This document shows positions 35,837 through 45,295 of a stretch of DNA of 64,000 bases, piece after piece. The notes under the pieces were generated by a model. The model was not told where the DNA came from. It made no database searches and saw only the letters and a program-made list of their open reading frames with translations. The stretch's first letter is position 1. Every line of letters begins with the position of its first letter. Both the position numbers and the translations under genes were made by a program. The stretch covers positions 216,905 to 280,904 of the forward strand of contig JAJFKR010000028.1 in the NCBI GenBank assembly GCA_021773095.1, written 5' to 3'. The DNA is from Woeseiaceae bacterium. GTDB lineage: Bacteria > Pseudomonadota > Gammaproteobacteria > Steroidobacterales > Woeseiaceae.

Positions 35837-36792
35837 TTGGCCAGTGCCCTTGGGCTGAGCCACGAGTCCGTTTGGATAACACCACCGTAATAACGCAGCA
35901 ATCCCAATAGCATCCGGCTGCGGACCCGCAGCGCAGGCACCTGCAGAAATGTGAGCAGGTCCAAAATGCTCGCAAGCACCAGCATCGGCATCCGTAACAG
36001 GACAATCATTGTGTGCATCAGCCAACGCGCCAGCCCTCGCGTGTGGTGCTGGGTATAGACGTGTTTTGAAATAATAACTTCAAGCTTGGTCATGGTTTTC
36101 ACGGCAATATTCAGACGGCTTGAGCCGCCGTGAGCATGAATGACTTCGACTTCAGGCGCATAGGCAACACTCAGGCCACAATCGTGTGCTTTACGGCAGA
36201 GATCCGCGTCCTCAACATACATCCAGTAGTCTTCAGACCAGCCGCCAATCGCGTCGAAGTCATCGTGATCGATGAGCAGCACCGAGCCGGTCACCCATTC
36301 GCAATAGGTGAGCTCGCTGTATGCTGCGCGCGGATCGAGAAATCTTGACGGCAATACCACCCGCAGCAACGCTTTGAGTATTTTGCTCTGGTTCTTGAGG
36401 CTCGGAAAATCGTCAAAGACCTTCTGTGCTTTGCCATTCGCCGATACCTGCCTCGGGGCGACTATGCCGATGTCGTGCTGTTTTTTGATTTGCATGAGCT
36501 TCTGAATATCGGGTGATGTTGCGATCACATCCGGATTCATGAACAGTAGCTGCTCGCCACTCGCTTTCGCCACGCCGATATTGCAGCCGTGACCGAAACC
36601 GCTGTTTTTCGGGTTGGCTATAAATGTCGCCCATGGAAAGCGTGTCGTGAATTCGTCGAACTCGGCTGGGCTGGATTCGTTATCGACAACGATAATTTCC
36701 CAGTCGCCGGGGAAATCGGTTTTTAATGCGGACAATGCTGCTTCGAGGTGTCCCCAGGATTTATAGTTGACGGTGACAATCGATAGCTTCAT
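35818..36792 (-). CDS. Glycosyltransferase family 2 (rhamnosyltransferase-like)
   Basis: A 324-residue GT-A enzyme, beginning MKLSIVTVNYKSWGHLEAAL with the metal motif near WEIIVVDNESSPAEFD. LFMNPDVI and the TGSVLLIDHDDFDAIGG/WMYVEDADLC blocks follow, as in WbbL-type rhamnosyltransferases. The C-terminal part has a hydrophobic segment that could be membrane-associated. It overlaps the tail of rfbB by 19 bp. It is translated after the family 9 glycosyltransferase in one transcript; the start codons overlap by 4 bp. Confidence 0.9.
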   Translation of the reverse strand: MKLSIVTVNYKSWGHLEAALSALKTDFPGDWEIIVVDNESSPAEFDEFTTRFPWATFIANPKNSGFGHGCNIGVAKASGEQLLFMNPDVIATSPDIQKLMQIKKQHDIGIVAPRQVSANGKAQKVFDDFPSLKNQSKILKALLRVVLPSRFLDPRAAYSELTYCEWVTGSVLLIDHDDFDAIGGWSEDYWMYVEDADLCRKAHDCGLSVAYAPEVEVIHAHGGSSRLNIAVKTMTKLEVIISKHVYTQHHTRGLARWLMHTMIVLLRMPMLVLASILDLLTFLQVPALRVRSRMLLGLLRYYGGVIQTDSWLSPRALANQSSAE

Positions 36793-37865
36793 AGGGCTCG
36801 ATCCGAGTTGGCATCGAAATCGAAAAACCCATCAATCTTGCTGACAACATCGCTGACAGTAACCAAATCCATCGCGTCGGGGTGACGAACGCGCTGACCC
36901 CAACGTAGCTTGTCGACGGATTTGCCCAGATATTTCATGGCCGCGTCCGGATAGCGGTTGACGGTGAGTTCACGCGATGCGAACGGCCCCGTTCGATCGG
37001 GGTTGGATGTCGCGTACAAGCCGAGTACTGGTGTGCTGAACGCTGTCGCCATATGCGCAGGTCCCGAATCCGGACAAATAACGAGGTCAGCCGCGTCAAT
37101 TAACGCCGCCAACTGCTTGAGTGAGGTCTTGCCGACCCGGTTGTCTGCGATGCCATTTGCAGAAAGTGCGGTGCCGTACTCAAGTTCAATTTCACTCGGT
37201 CCACCGGTCAGGACAACGCGACAACCCCGGCCGGTAAGATGCTGGATTGTCGCGGCGTAATTCTTAATGCTCCAGTTGCGAAAATTACGGCTGCGATTGC
37301 TGCTGCAGGGACTGATCAGTACGAGCGGCTTGTTCGGACTGCGATAATCGGCAGCGAACTCCCGTACGTCCTCGTCAAGTGGAATGTCCCAGCGAATCGG
37401 CTGTGGTGTGACACCAATAGCCGACGCGAATGACATCATGGCTTCGAGAGCGTGCTCGCCATGCGCCGCTGCAATGCGCCTGTTTGTAAACAAGCACTGA
37501 AAGTCTTTCGCTCGCTTGCGGTCAAAACCGAGTCGAACAGGTGCGCGAATCGACCGGTAGAGTAAGTTGACACGCATCGATGCGTGCATGCATAAAGCGA
37601 TATCGAAGGAACGCTCGCCCAGTGCTTGCCGTACTTCTTTGTACGCAAGCCGGCCTTTGGATTTATCGAAGATGATAAACTCAATGTCCGGTATGTCTGC
37701 CAGGAGCCGGGCCTCGGTCTTGCCGATGATCCAGGTGATATTGGCCTGGGGCCAGTCGTCCTGAATACGCCGGACAACGGCAAGCGCGTGGCATGTGTCA
37801 CCGATTGCGGAGAGTCGAATGACGCATATATTTTCCGGCTGTTTTTTTAGAATCAAATCTGACAA
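36789..37865 (-). CDS. Glycosyltransferase family 9 (heptosyltransferase-like)
   Basis: A 358-residue protein with the ADP-heptose:LPS heptosyltransferase pattern. The N-terminus has ICVIRLSAIGDTCHALAVVR, with the conserved Gly-Asp. The C-terminal half has LVLISPCSSNRSRNFRNW, VVLTGGPSEIE and the donor block ICPDSGPAHMATAFSTPVLGLYA. WaaC, WaaF or WaaQ-like enzymes all fit. The presence of Kdo kinase next door supports inner-core LPS synthesis. Its ATG is 18 bp from the divergent kdkA TTG. Confidence 0.92.
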   Translation of the reverse strand: MSDLILKKQPENICVIRLSAIGDTCHALAVVRRIQDDWPQANITWIIGKTEARLLADIPDIEFIIFDKSKGRLAYKEVRQALGERSFDIALCMHASMRVNLLYRSIRAPVRLGFDRKRAKDFQCLFTNRRIAAAHGEHALEAMMSFASAIGVTPQPIRWDIPLDEDVREFAADYRSPNKPLVLISPCSSNRSRNFRNWSIKNYAATIQHLTGRGCRVVLTGGPSEIELEYGTALSANGIADNRVGKTSLKQLAALIDAADLVICPDSGPAHMATAFSTPVLGLYATSNPDRTGPFASRELTVNRYPDAAMKYLGKSVDKLRWGQRVRHPDAMDLVTVSDVVSKIDGFFDFDANSDRAL

Positions 37866-37883
37866 GAGAGAAGGACGGACCCG

Positions 37884-38615
37884 TTGACCGAAACCGTCGA
37901 GAGAACCAGGAACGGCGCCATCCTATACGATAAGGCGATTATCAACCAGATTTCGCCAGAGCGCTTTACGGCAGAAGGCTGGGCGCATGCCGAAGTTCTG
38001 ACGGGTCCGCTGCGTTCCGGGGGGCGTGGCAACACGATGTTCGTCGGCAATGTGCCGCGTCAGTTCGTACTGCGGCACTATCAGCGCGGCGGCCTGCTTG
38101 GCAAGCTGGTGCGGGATACCTACATATTTTCCGGCGAAGAATTGACACGCCCGTTCATGGAGTGGCGGCTGCTCGACAAGCTCGCTGCGAATAATTTGAA
38201 CGTCCCGCGGCCGGCGGCCGCGCGTTTTTGCCGTCATGGTACTTTCTACACGGCGGACCTCATCACGGTTCGAATTCCGGACGTTGTGTCGTTATCGCAG
38301 TACATCGCCGCCGCCGATCGCGATGCGGCGTTCTGGCAGTCGGTCGGTGCATCGATCTGGAAGTTTCACGAGGCAGGCGTCTATCACGCAGATATGAACG
38401 CCTATAACATTCAGATCGATAATGACGGGGACGTCTGGATGCTCGATTTCGATAAGGGTGCGTTGAAGTCGCCGGGGCCGTGGCAACAAGAGACGCTGAG
38501 TCGATTGCACCGGTCCCTGAAGAAGGTCCTGGGGCTCGACCCGAAGTTGCATTTTTGCGCGGCTGACTGGGAGCAACTGCTGGAAGGCTATTTTAATGCC
38601 TCTAAATCCGCATAG
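37884..38615 (+). CDS. kdkA: 3-deoxy-D-manno-octulosonic acid (Kdo) kinase
   Basis: A 243-residue kinase that phosphorylates Kdo of the LPS inner core. The Lys-containing strand RQFVLRHYQRGGLLGKLVRD and the kinase core with ADMNAYNIQIDNDGDVWMLD are typical of the Kdo/WaaP family; the catalytic Asp is in YHADMNAYN and the metal-binding Asp in MLDFDKG. The start is TTG at 37884 with GAGAAGGA 8 bp upstream. Known users are bacteria with a single, phosphorylated Kdo, which suggests that LPS design here. Confidence 0.92.
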   Translation: MTETVERTRNGAILYDKAIINQISPERFTAEGWAHAEVLTGPLRSGGRGNTMFVGNVPRQFVLRHYQRGGLLGKLVRDTYIFSGEELTRPFMEWRLLDKLAANNLNVPRPAAARFCRHGTFYTADLITVRIPDVVSLSQYIAAADRDAAFWQSVGASIWKFHEAGVYHADMNAYNIQIDNDGDVWMLDFDKGALKSPGPWQQETLSRLHRSLKKVLGLDPKLHFCAADWEQLLEGYFNASKSA

Positions 38616-39523
38616 TAATCCGGGTAGCCATCCGGCAAATCCTTGAACTTTCGATGAATCCAGAAATACTGCTCAGGACAGGTGCGGATGTGCGTTTCGA
38701 GTACTTCGTTGTAGCGGCGAGTGTCTGCCACCGGATCGTCACTCGGAAAGTTCTCGAAAGGCGGTAGCAACGTCATCTCATAACTTCCGTCTTTCAGCCG
38801 GCGTGGAAAAAACGGAATAGCGACGGCATTGCCGAGGCGCGCGAGTGTTGACGTCGCAGTCGTCTGCATGGCCGGTACGCCAAAGAAATCGATTATCTCG
38901 GCACCCTTGCGATTGTAGCTTTGGTCCGGTGCGTACCAGACTGCGCGACCTTCACGAAGGGTGCGGATCATTTTTTTGATGTCTCGTTTCTCGATTGTGC
39001 GGGTGACCGTGCGCTCGCGCCCGGTACGCTGTAGCTCGGTTATGAATTCGCTGCGGTTCTTGCGATAGACACCATCGAACGGGGTGCTCATTGCGAGTAC
39101 GCGACCGCTGATTTCTATTGTTGTGAAATGCGCTGCAAGCATGATCACACCGCGACCGTCTTCGAGCGCCTTTTGCAGGTGCTCCAGTCCTGCAATTTTC
39201 GTTATTCGTACCAGGTTCCTGTCTTTGGCCCAGCGTCCAAGGCCCATCTCAATCAGCATCATCCCCAACGACCTAAAGTGCTTAAGCACCAGCGCGTCAC
39301 GCTCGATCGGCGTCAACTCGGGAAAACACAATTCAATATTGCGACGCACAATCGCACGGCGCGATCCACCGAATCGATGTGCCACTCGTCCGATGCCGCG
39401 ACCGACAGCGAGCGCTGATCGATGCGGTAGCAGACATAACAGGCGCAGGATTCCCATGCCGATCCATGTCGGCCAGTATTTGAGAGCGGAGTAGCTGCGT
39501 AGGGGTTTTCGGTCGACGGTCAT
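38588..39523 (-). CDS. Lipid A biosynthesis acyltransferase (LpxL/HtrB family)
   Basis: A 311-residue membrane-associated enzyme that adds a secondary acyl chain to Kdo-lipid A. A hydrophobic N-terminal region is followed by the catalytic HX4(D/E) motif in AAHFTTIEISG and a conserved LREGRAVWYAPDQSYNRKGA. The acyl chain (lauroyl, myristoyl or other) cannot be read. It overlaps the end of kdkA by 28 bp on the other strand. lpxL is the best estimate, but lpxM or lpxP-like specificity is possible, so no symbol is given. Confidence 0.92.
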   Translation of the reverse strand: MTVDRKPLRSYSALKYWPTWIGMGILRLLCLLPHRSALAVGRGIGRVAHRFGGSRRAIVRRNIELCFPELTPIERDALVLKHFRSLGMMLIEMGLGRWAKDRNLVRITKIAGLEHLQKALEDGRGVIMLAAHFTTIEISGRVLAMSTPFDGVYRKNRSEFITELQRTGRERTVTRTIEKRDIKKMIRTLREGRAVWYAPDQSYNRKGAEIIDFFGVPAMQTTATSTLARLGNAVAIPFFPRRLKDGSYEMTLLPPFENFPSDDPVADTRRYNEVLETHIRTCPEQYFWIHRKFKDLPDGYPDYYADLEALK

Positions 39524-39535
39524 AGCGACCGCAGT

Positions 39536-40855
39536 TTACTCTGACATACCGTCTACGTAACCACCCTTAGCGGGCTTTTGTGCGATATCGACTTTTTCCT
39601 TGCTGGCAGAAACCTCGTCGGTTTCTATACCCACATGAAAAGCCGCGAAACCCGGCATTACCACCTGATTGCGCGCCATGCCGATGATGCGGCCGGAGTA
39701 GGGCGATCGAAGTTCCGTTCGAGCGTTACTCATTGGATCTGTAATCGTACCCAGCAAGTCGCCCTTCCGAACAGTGCTGCCCAGCGAAACATCGGACAGC
39801 AGGATGCCACCGTTGTCAGCGCGTACCCACGAAGAGCGATAATAGATGGGTTCGGGATCACCCCAGAGACGCATGCGCCGAGTCATGCCAAGTGTCGTCA
39901 GAAGTGTCTCTACGCCTTTCACGCCGTGTTTCACTTCTGCCAGTTCGAGCTGTGACGGTCCGCCCGCCTCGACAGTAACAGCGGGTATGCCGGCAAGCGT
40001 TGCTGCGTAGCGTAATGTACCGACGGTCGGTTTACTGTGCAGTACGACCGTTGCACCGAAGCCATGCGTGAGCGTAAGGACATCCGGATTGCGAAGGTCC
40101 GCACGTAGCTGCGGAAGATTGGCGCGTTCGAATGAACCGGTATGCAAATCGACGAGCGCGTCACAACTCATAATGATGTCGTTGAACAGCGCATGCGCGA
40201 TTCGCGCGGCGGCACTGCCATTCGGGTTGCCCGGAAAATATCGATTGAGATCGCGACGATCCGGCAAGTATCGTGAGCCGCGGCGAAAGCCCTGCACGTT
40301 TACGATGGGTACACCGATCAAAGCACCGGACAGCTTGGTGGGCGCGATGTCGTGGAATATTCGACGCACCATTTCTATGCCATTGAGTTCGTCACCGTGT
40401 ACAGCGGCTGTCAGACAGAGTGTTGGTCCGGGAGCACTGCCATTAGCGACCAGTACCGGTGTGGAAACCGGCACGCCTTCGAATAATTCCGTTGCTGACC
40501 AGGATAGGCGCTGCGAGGTTCCTGGCGCAATTTCGGTACCGAGAAGTTTGAGTGGCTCCGCCTTGCCCTCAGCATCTGTAACCGCATCGGCCAGTGGGCC
40601 CATGTATTCGCGCGCCGGGGCAGGTTCAAGCAGATTTTCTGCGGCTGCCGACGTTTCACTGGAACGAGAATCGATATCGAGAGTCGAATCCTGAAGTACA
40701 TCGACACCATTATCCGTTGGGTCAATCGCTGCCTCGCCAGCGTAGGCTGCGCCGGCCAGCAATAGCATCGCGAAACCTGCCAGGTATTGGCAAACGCGGC
40801 TACAAGTGTCAGATTGTCGGCGTAAGCGGCTCATATCGCTCTCAAAATATGGCAT
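39536..40855 (-). CDS. Succinylglutamate desuccinylase/aspartoacylase family protein, exported
   Basis: A 439-residue protein. A signal-like N-terminus (VCQYLAGFAMLLLAGAAYAGEA) suggests periplasmic location. Zinc-peptidase motifs follow: H-G-D-E in AAVHGDELNGIEM, the ligand in LDLNRYFPGN, and a later His in LVDLHTGSFERAN. The C-terminal third (DNGGILLSDVSLGSTVRKGD and the following residues) is a lipoyl-like beta domain common in this group. Two starts are possible: the one used or an ATG seven codons later behind TGAGAG. The substrate is unknown. It is divergent from the lytic transglycosylase, about 60 bp apart. Confidence 0.88.
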   Translation of the reverse strand: MPYFESDMSRLRRQSDTCSRVCQYLAGFAMLLLAGAAYAGEAAIDPTDNGVDVLQDSTLDIDSRSSETSAAAENLLEPAPAREYMGPLADAVTDAEGKAEPLKLLGTEIAPGTSQRLSWSATELFEGVPVSTPVLVANGSAPGPTLCLTAAVHGDELNGIEMVRRIFHDIAPTKLSGALIGVPIVNVQGFRRGSRYLPDRRDLNRYFPGNPNGSAAARIAHALFNDIIMSCDALVDLHTGSFERANLPQLRADLRNPDVLTLTHGFGATVVLHSKPTVGTLRYAATLAGIPAVTVEAGGPSQLELAEVKHGVKGVETLLTTLGMTRRMRLWGDPEPIYYRSSWVRADNGGILLSDVSLGSTVRKGDLLGTITDPMSNARTELRSPYSGRIIGMARNQVVMPGFAAFHVGIETDEVSASKEKVDIAQKPAKGGYVDGMSE

Positions 40856-40915
40856 TTGTCGGAATTTTTCCGTGATGTAATCAATAATTTGCGATTGGAA
40901 CTTGAATAAATACAG

Positions 40916-42808
40916 ATGACAAGCTCGAAACCCCTTTTATTACTGCTATTTCTGTTTTTTTCCGGTTTATCGACCGCCGACGAAACATTTCCCCAGCCGG
41001 CAGAGCTACAGCCCGATGTCGATTTCTGGATTAACATATTCACGACCTATGACAACGATGAGGGTGTATTGCACGACAATCGCAATCTTGCGATTGTTTA
41101 CGAACGGCTCGCGATACCGGAAAAAATGTCGCGACGCGAGCGCCAGAGGCGCGTGCAGAAGCGCCGCAAAGCGCTTCAGGCCGTATTGCGTTCGCTGGCT
41201 TCTGGTAGACGTGACCAGCTGAGCGCCGAAGAAGCGCGTGTTCTTGCAATATGGCCCGAGGGAGTGAGCAACAAGACCTTGAGCAAGGCGGTTGGCCAAA
41301 TTCGTTTTCAGCAGGGTCTCAAGGACCGTTTCCAGCAAGGACTGCAGCGATCGGGTCGATGGCGTGAGCACGTCAACAAGGAATTCTCGGCCTTAAATGT
41401 ACCCATCGAGATTGCGGCATTACCGCACGTTGAGTCGTCGTACAACCCGAACGCCCGTTCGCACGTTGGTGCTTCTGGAATCTGGCAATTCACGCGCAGC
41501 ACCGGCCGGCGATTCTTGCGCGTAGATCACGTTGTCGACGAACGCAACGACCCATTCGCTGCAACGCGGGCTGCGGGTCGGCTCCTGGCCCATAATTATT
41601 CGATCACTGGCAACTGGCCCATGGCCATCACGGCATACAATCATGGACTCGGTGGTGTGCGTAGGGCGATGCGCAAGTATGGGGACACGGCCTATGTCGA
41701 TATTCTGAGAAAATACAATGGCCGTACTTTCGGCTTTGCTTCACGAAACTTTTACGTCGCATTTCTCGCAGCGAAGGAAGTAGATCAAAACGTCGGGAAA
41801 TATTTTCCGGGTCTGAAAGCCGAATCAGCAGTCAACTATTCCGTAGTGAGCCTGCCAACTTATGTATCCGTCTCCGGATTGATGAAAGCGTTGGGTACGA
41901 CTCAGAAAAAGCTGGCACAACACAATCCGGCTTTACAGGCGACGGTGTGGCAGAAAAGTAAGTATCTGCCGAAAGGGTACGAGCTACGTTTTCCTGCTGC
42001 CGGTCTGCAGCAGTCATTGTCCGGGATTATAGGCTCTTTGCCTGCCGATGCTGTTTTCTCCCGGCAGTTGCCGGATATGTATCACCGCGTCTCGCGCGGT
42101 GACACGTTATCGCAAATTGCAGCAACCTATAAGACACGCGTATCGACGCTGGTTGCGCTCAACAACCTCAACAGCAGCCACCGCATTCGTGCGGGACAGC
42201 AGTTGCGCTTACCGGCCGCCGGGCCGGCACCGGTGGTCGCGAGTATTGTCTCTGTGCCAGCCCCGGAACCTGTTGTGCAAAAGGAAATGGCCGCTGTGGC
42301 GGCAACCCCCGGGGAAACGGTGAGTACTTTTGCCTCGTCACTGCTGGGCAGCCTTCAAACGTCGTTACTTTCGGATCCAAGTGATTATAGCGTTGCGGCT
42401 GACAAGACGATCGAAGTGCAACCGCTGGAAACGCTCGGTCATTTTGGCGACTGGTTGCAAATAAAAACGCAACGATTGCGCGATCTGAACGGGCTGGCAT
42501 TTCGCGCGCCCGTAGCCGTTGGCCAGCGCATAAGGCTTGATCTGAATACGGTCGATGCCAAAGTATTCGAAGAGCGGCGAGTTGCCTACCACAGGGTGCA
42601 GCAGGACAGTTTCTTCCGTGAGCATGTCATTAGCGGTGTCACCGAGCATACGATTCAGGCCGGTGAGTCGATCTGGATACTGGCTCTTAGAAGGTTCGAT
42701 GTGCCGATCTGGTTGTTCCGGCAGTACAATCCGGGAGTCGACATGCACAAAGTACGCCCCGGCACCAGGGTTCAGATTCCGTTGCTGACCGACGTAGAGC
42801 GTAGTTAG
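40916..42808 (+). CDS. Membrane-bound lytic transglycosylase with LysM repeats (MltD-type)
   Basis: A 630-residue cell-wall enzyme. A signal peptide (residues 1-20) is followed by a family 1 lytic transglycosylase domain (about 140-310). The catalytic Glu is in LPHVESSYNPNARSHVG, followed by GIWQFTRSTGRRF and the ITAYNHGLGGVRRA stretch. LysM repeats follow at about 385-430 (YHRVSRGDTLSQIAATYKTR), around 490-540 and at the C-terminus (HTIQAGESIWILALRR). Organisation matches Escherichia coli MltD, though longer (452 aa there) because of an extra linker. No lipobox is evident. Confidence 0.92.
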   Translation: MTSSKPLLLLLFLFFSGLSTADETFPQPAELQPDVDFWINIFTTYDNDEGVLHDNRNLAIVYERLAIPEKMSRRERQRRVQKRRKALQAVLRSLASGRRDQLSAEEARVLAIWPEGVSNKTLSKAVGQIRFQQGLKDRFQQGLQRSGRWREHVNKEFSALNVPIEIAALPHVESSYNPNARSHVGASGIWQFTRSTGRRFLRVDHVVDERNDPFAATRAAGRLLAHNYSITGNWPMAITAYNHGLGGVRRAMRKYGDTAYVDILRKYNGRTFGFASRNFYVAFLAAKEVDQNVGKYFPGLKAESAVNYSVVSLPTYVSVSGLMKALGTTQKKLAQHNPALQATVWQKSKYLPKGYELRFPAAGLQQSLSGIIGSLPADAVFSRQLPDMYHRVSRGDTLSQIAATYKTRVSTLVALNNLNSSHRIRAGQQLRLPAAGPAPVVASIVSVPAPEPVVQKEMAAVAATPGETVSTFASSLLGSLQTSLLSDPSDYSVAADKTIEVQPLETLGHFGDWLQIKTQRLRDLNGLAFRAPVAVGQRIRLDLNTVDAKVFEERRVAYHRVQQDSFFREHVISGVTEHTIQAGESIWILALRRFDVPIWLFRQYNPGVDMHKVRPGTRVQIPLLTDVERS

Positions 42809-43224
42809 TGGGCAGTACGTTCAGGTTCACTATCTGGCGATTGCTCCCGGTCATTCTTGTGTTGACCGCAGCGGCGTACTGGTTCAATGAGGTACAACAC
42901 GGTGGCCCCTACGTCGTACGGAACTTGATGCCGCTTGCAATTCTGCTGTTGCTTTGTGGCATGGCGCTGTATCGCGGCGGCGGTCATTGGGGCGGTTCCG
43001 GCATGCGCTTGCCATTAGGAATTGTCGGGTACACGATTCCGGCACTTGGCCTGGCGCTCTATCTGCACTACGCCTATTCAATAAATCTCAACGGTATGTT
43101 TACGGACGCGGCCTTTCCCGAGCGTATTTTTCGATTCTTGCCCGTTTATACGGTTGGTGCTGGCGGCATTGGATTCGTAATCGGCTGGATAGTCGGGCGC
43201 AACGTCCAGGGGCTCAGCAAATGA
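42808..43224 (+). CDS. Unknown four-helix membrane protein, 138 aa
   Basis: Starts with GTG overlapping the stop of the MltD-type gene by one base. Four hydrophobic segments lie at about residues 8-24, 38-55, 65-85 and 105-130. The protein has conserved-looking turns (YRGGGHWGGSGM, PAFPERIFRFLPVYT) but I do not recognise a family. Coupling to the lytic transglycosylase and the L,D-transpeptidase suggests an envelope role; that is inference. Confidence 0.6.
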   Translation: MGSTFRFTIWRLLPVILVLTAAAYWFNEVQHGGPYVVRNLMPLAILLLLCGMALYRGGGHWGGSGMRLPLGIVGYTIPALGLALYLHYAYSINLNGMFTDAAFPERIFRFLPVYTVGAGGIGFVIGWIVGRNVQGLSK

Positions 43225-43274
43225 GAAATGGACCGTTTTCCGAAAGGCGGAGTTTTGCTAGGCTTGGAGCGATG

Positions 43275-43772
43275 ATGAATCGATCAATATTGCTATACCT
43301 GATGCCGATGCTCTTGCTGCCGGGCTTATTGCAGGCGGGTGAGTTTCCGGTTGCAGACGAGGTCATCATCGACAAGTCAGCTCGCGAGCTCTACCTGATG
43401 AGTGCGGGCAAGGTTTTTCGGACATTCAAGATCGCTTTGGGAATTATGCCCGAGGGCGATAAGAAAAAAGAAGGTGACTTCAAGACACCCGAGGGCAGGT
43501 ACTTGCTCGATATGCGCAATTCAAACAGTGACTACTTTTTGTCGATCCATGTTTCTTACCCGAGTGCTGCAGATCGGCGTGAGGCGAATCAGGACGGGGT
43601 GGATCCGGGCGGTGCCATCATGATTCATGGCCAGCCCAACCTGCCGACGCACTCGGAGGCCTATTACCGCACACAGGACTGGACCAACGGTTGCATTGCC
43701 GTTTCAAATTCCGACATGATCGATATCTGGTTGATGACAGGTGAAAACACACCGATCGAAATACGGCCCTGA
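43275..43772 (+). CDS. L,D-transpeptidase (YkuD domain), exported
   Basis: A 165-residue protein. The ATG at 43275 is supported by GGAG 5 bp upstream; a longer in-frame extension reaches back into the preceding gene and is not credible. The signal peptide (SILLYLMPMLLLPGLLQAGE) is followed by a YkuD domain. The active-site segment HGQPNLPTHSEAYY ends in WTNGCIAVSN, which contains the catalytic Cys and His. Such enzymes make 3-3 cross-links in peptidoglycan or attach Braun lipoprotein, but short forms may only amidate or hydrolyse. Confidence 0.9.
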   Translation: MNRSILLYLMPMLLLPGLLQAGEFPVADEVIIDKSARELYLMSAGKVFRTFKIALGIMPEGDKKKEGDFKTPEGRYLLDMRNSNSDYFLSIHVSYPSAADRREANQDGVDPGGAIMIHGQPNLPTHSEAYYRTQDWTNGCIAVSNSDMIDIWLMTGENTPIEIRP

Positions 43773-43786
43773 TCGATGAGACAGTC

Positions 43787-45175
43787 GTGATAGACGAGTC
43801 GGTGGGAGATACCCCAGCGTTCGTGGATGCGGAAATCTGGCCTGAGGGAAGCCTGGAAGTTCTTTCCCAGCTCGAAGCTGACCTCCTCAAAAGCAGCGGT
43901 GCAGGTGGCCTGTATCAACTCTTGCGCCGTTGTTTACTGGCCGTGCTGAATTCGGGCAACGATTCCGATGAGGCGAAAGAGGTTCTAAAGACCTACCGCG
44001 ACTTCGGGGTGAGTTTTATTCAACAGGATCGTGGCCTCAAGATCTCCTTGAAAAATGCTCCAGCAGGTGCCTTCGTTGATGGGCGGATGATTCGCGGAAC
44101 GCGTGAACTCCTGTCGGCGGTTATGCGAGATATCGTTTATACCCGGCATGAAATCTTTGCCAGTGGACGCTTCGATATCGACTCGTCAGAAGGCATAACC
44201 AACGCCGTATTTCATATCGTGCGCAATGCGAAGCTTCTGCTCTTGCCGGCAAAGATCAATATCGTTGTGTGCTGGGGCGGTCACGCTATCAGTCGCTCGG
44301 AGTATGACTACTCCAAACTGGTCGGTTATGAAATGGGCCTGCGTGGGCTGGATATATGCACGGGCTGTGGCCCCGGCGCCATGAAAGGTCCGATGAAAGG
44401 CGCGACCATTGGCCATGCGAAACAACGAATCGGGAACGGCCGTTATGTTGGTATTACCGAACCTGGAATTATTGCAGCGGAGTCGCCGAACCCAATCGTA
44501 AATTCTCTCGTTATCATGCCGGATATGGAAAAGCGGCTGGAGGCATTCGTCAGGACCGGCCACGGCATCGTGGTGTTTCCCGGTGGTGTGGGTACCGCGG
44601 AAGAAATTCTATATTTGTTGGGCATTTTGTTGCATCCGGATAATACGGCACAGCCGCTGCCGCTCGTGATGACAGGTCCGGCCAGCTCGGAATCGTATTT
44701 TCGACAGATTGACGATTTCATCGGAGCAACACTCGGACCGGATGCGCAGAAGCGTTACAAGATTATTATTGACGATCCACGCGCCGTTGCCCGGGAAATC
44801 AAGGGGCACCTGAAAGACGTATTGGCGTTTCGCAAGCGCCACGGCGATGCGTTTTATTTCAATTGGCGGCTGAAAATAGATCGCGAATTTCAGACGCCGT
44901 TTGTCGCGACCCACGAGTCCATGGCGGGCCTCGATATCAGTGAAGACTTGCCGAGCCACATCCTGGCAGCCAATCTTCGACGAGTGTTTTCAGGAATCGT
45001 ATCAGGCAATGTCCGCGAGGACACAGCAGAGCAGGTCGATAGGCACGGCCCGTTTCAAATCAGCGGATCGCAGCGAATAATGGACAGGCTCGACAAATTG
45101 CTGTCAGCGTTCGTTTTGCAGCAACGCATGAAGATATCGGGCAAAGATTACGACCCGTGCTACGTGATTAAGTAA
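43787..45175 (+). CDS. ppnN: Nucleotide 5'-monophosphate nucleosidase, PpnN (YgdH) family
   Basis: A 462-residue cytosolic enzyme; length agrees with Escherichia coli PpnN (454 aa). It contains the LOG-type lysine decarboxylase fold: GCGPGAMKGPMKGAT, then ITEPGIIAAESPNPIVN, and the PGGVGTAEEILYLLGIL block, with the catalytic Arg/Glu around MEKRLEAF. N- and C-terminal helical domains flank it, as in PpnN. It hydrolyses purine and pyrimidine monophosphates and responds to (p)ppGpp. A GTG start 15 bp after the transpeptidase stop is used; an ATG-initiated frame nearby closes after four codons. Confidence 0.92.
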   Translation: MIDESVGDTPAFVDAEIWPEGSLEVLSQLEADLLKSSGAGGLYQLLRRCLLAVLNSGNDSDEAKEVLKTYRDFGVSFIQQDRGLKISLKNAPAGAFVDGRMIRGTRELLSAVMRDIVYTRHEIFASGRFDIDSSEGITNAVFHIVRNAKLLLLPAKINIVVCWGGHAISRSEYDYSKLVGYEMGLRGLDICTGCGPGAMKGPMKGATIGHAKQRIGNGRYVGITEPGIIAAESPNPIVNSLVIMPDMEKRLEAFVRTGHGIVVFPGGVGTAEEILYLLGILLHPDNTAQPLPLVMTGPASSESYFRQIDDFIGATLGPDAQKRYKIIIDDPRAVAREIKGHLKDVLAFRKRHGDAFYFNWRLKIDREFQTPFVATHESMAGLDISEDLPSHILAANLRRVFSGIVSGNVREDTAEQVDRHGPFQISGSQRIMDRLDKLLSAFVLQQRMKISGKDYDPCYVIK

Positions 45176-45295
45176 AACCGACAGCTAATCAGCTGATAAA
45201 TAAGGAAAACATAGGGAGATGCATTGTGATGCAGTTCCTGTGATTTATGGTGAATGGCATTTAGCATTTGTTCAAAGGAATGACTGAGCAATAAC

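Noticed and set aside
42954-43274. Long N-terminal extension of the L,D-transpeptidase
   Set aside because: It is a second-frame read of the preceding membrane-protein gene; a signal peptide and GGAG site mark the start at 43275.
45191-45293. 22-codon peptide starting at ATG near 45221
   Set aside because: The purine-rich sequence directly abuts the ATG with no spacing for a ribosome-binding site, and nothing else supports it.
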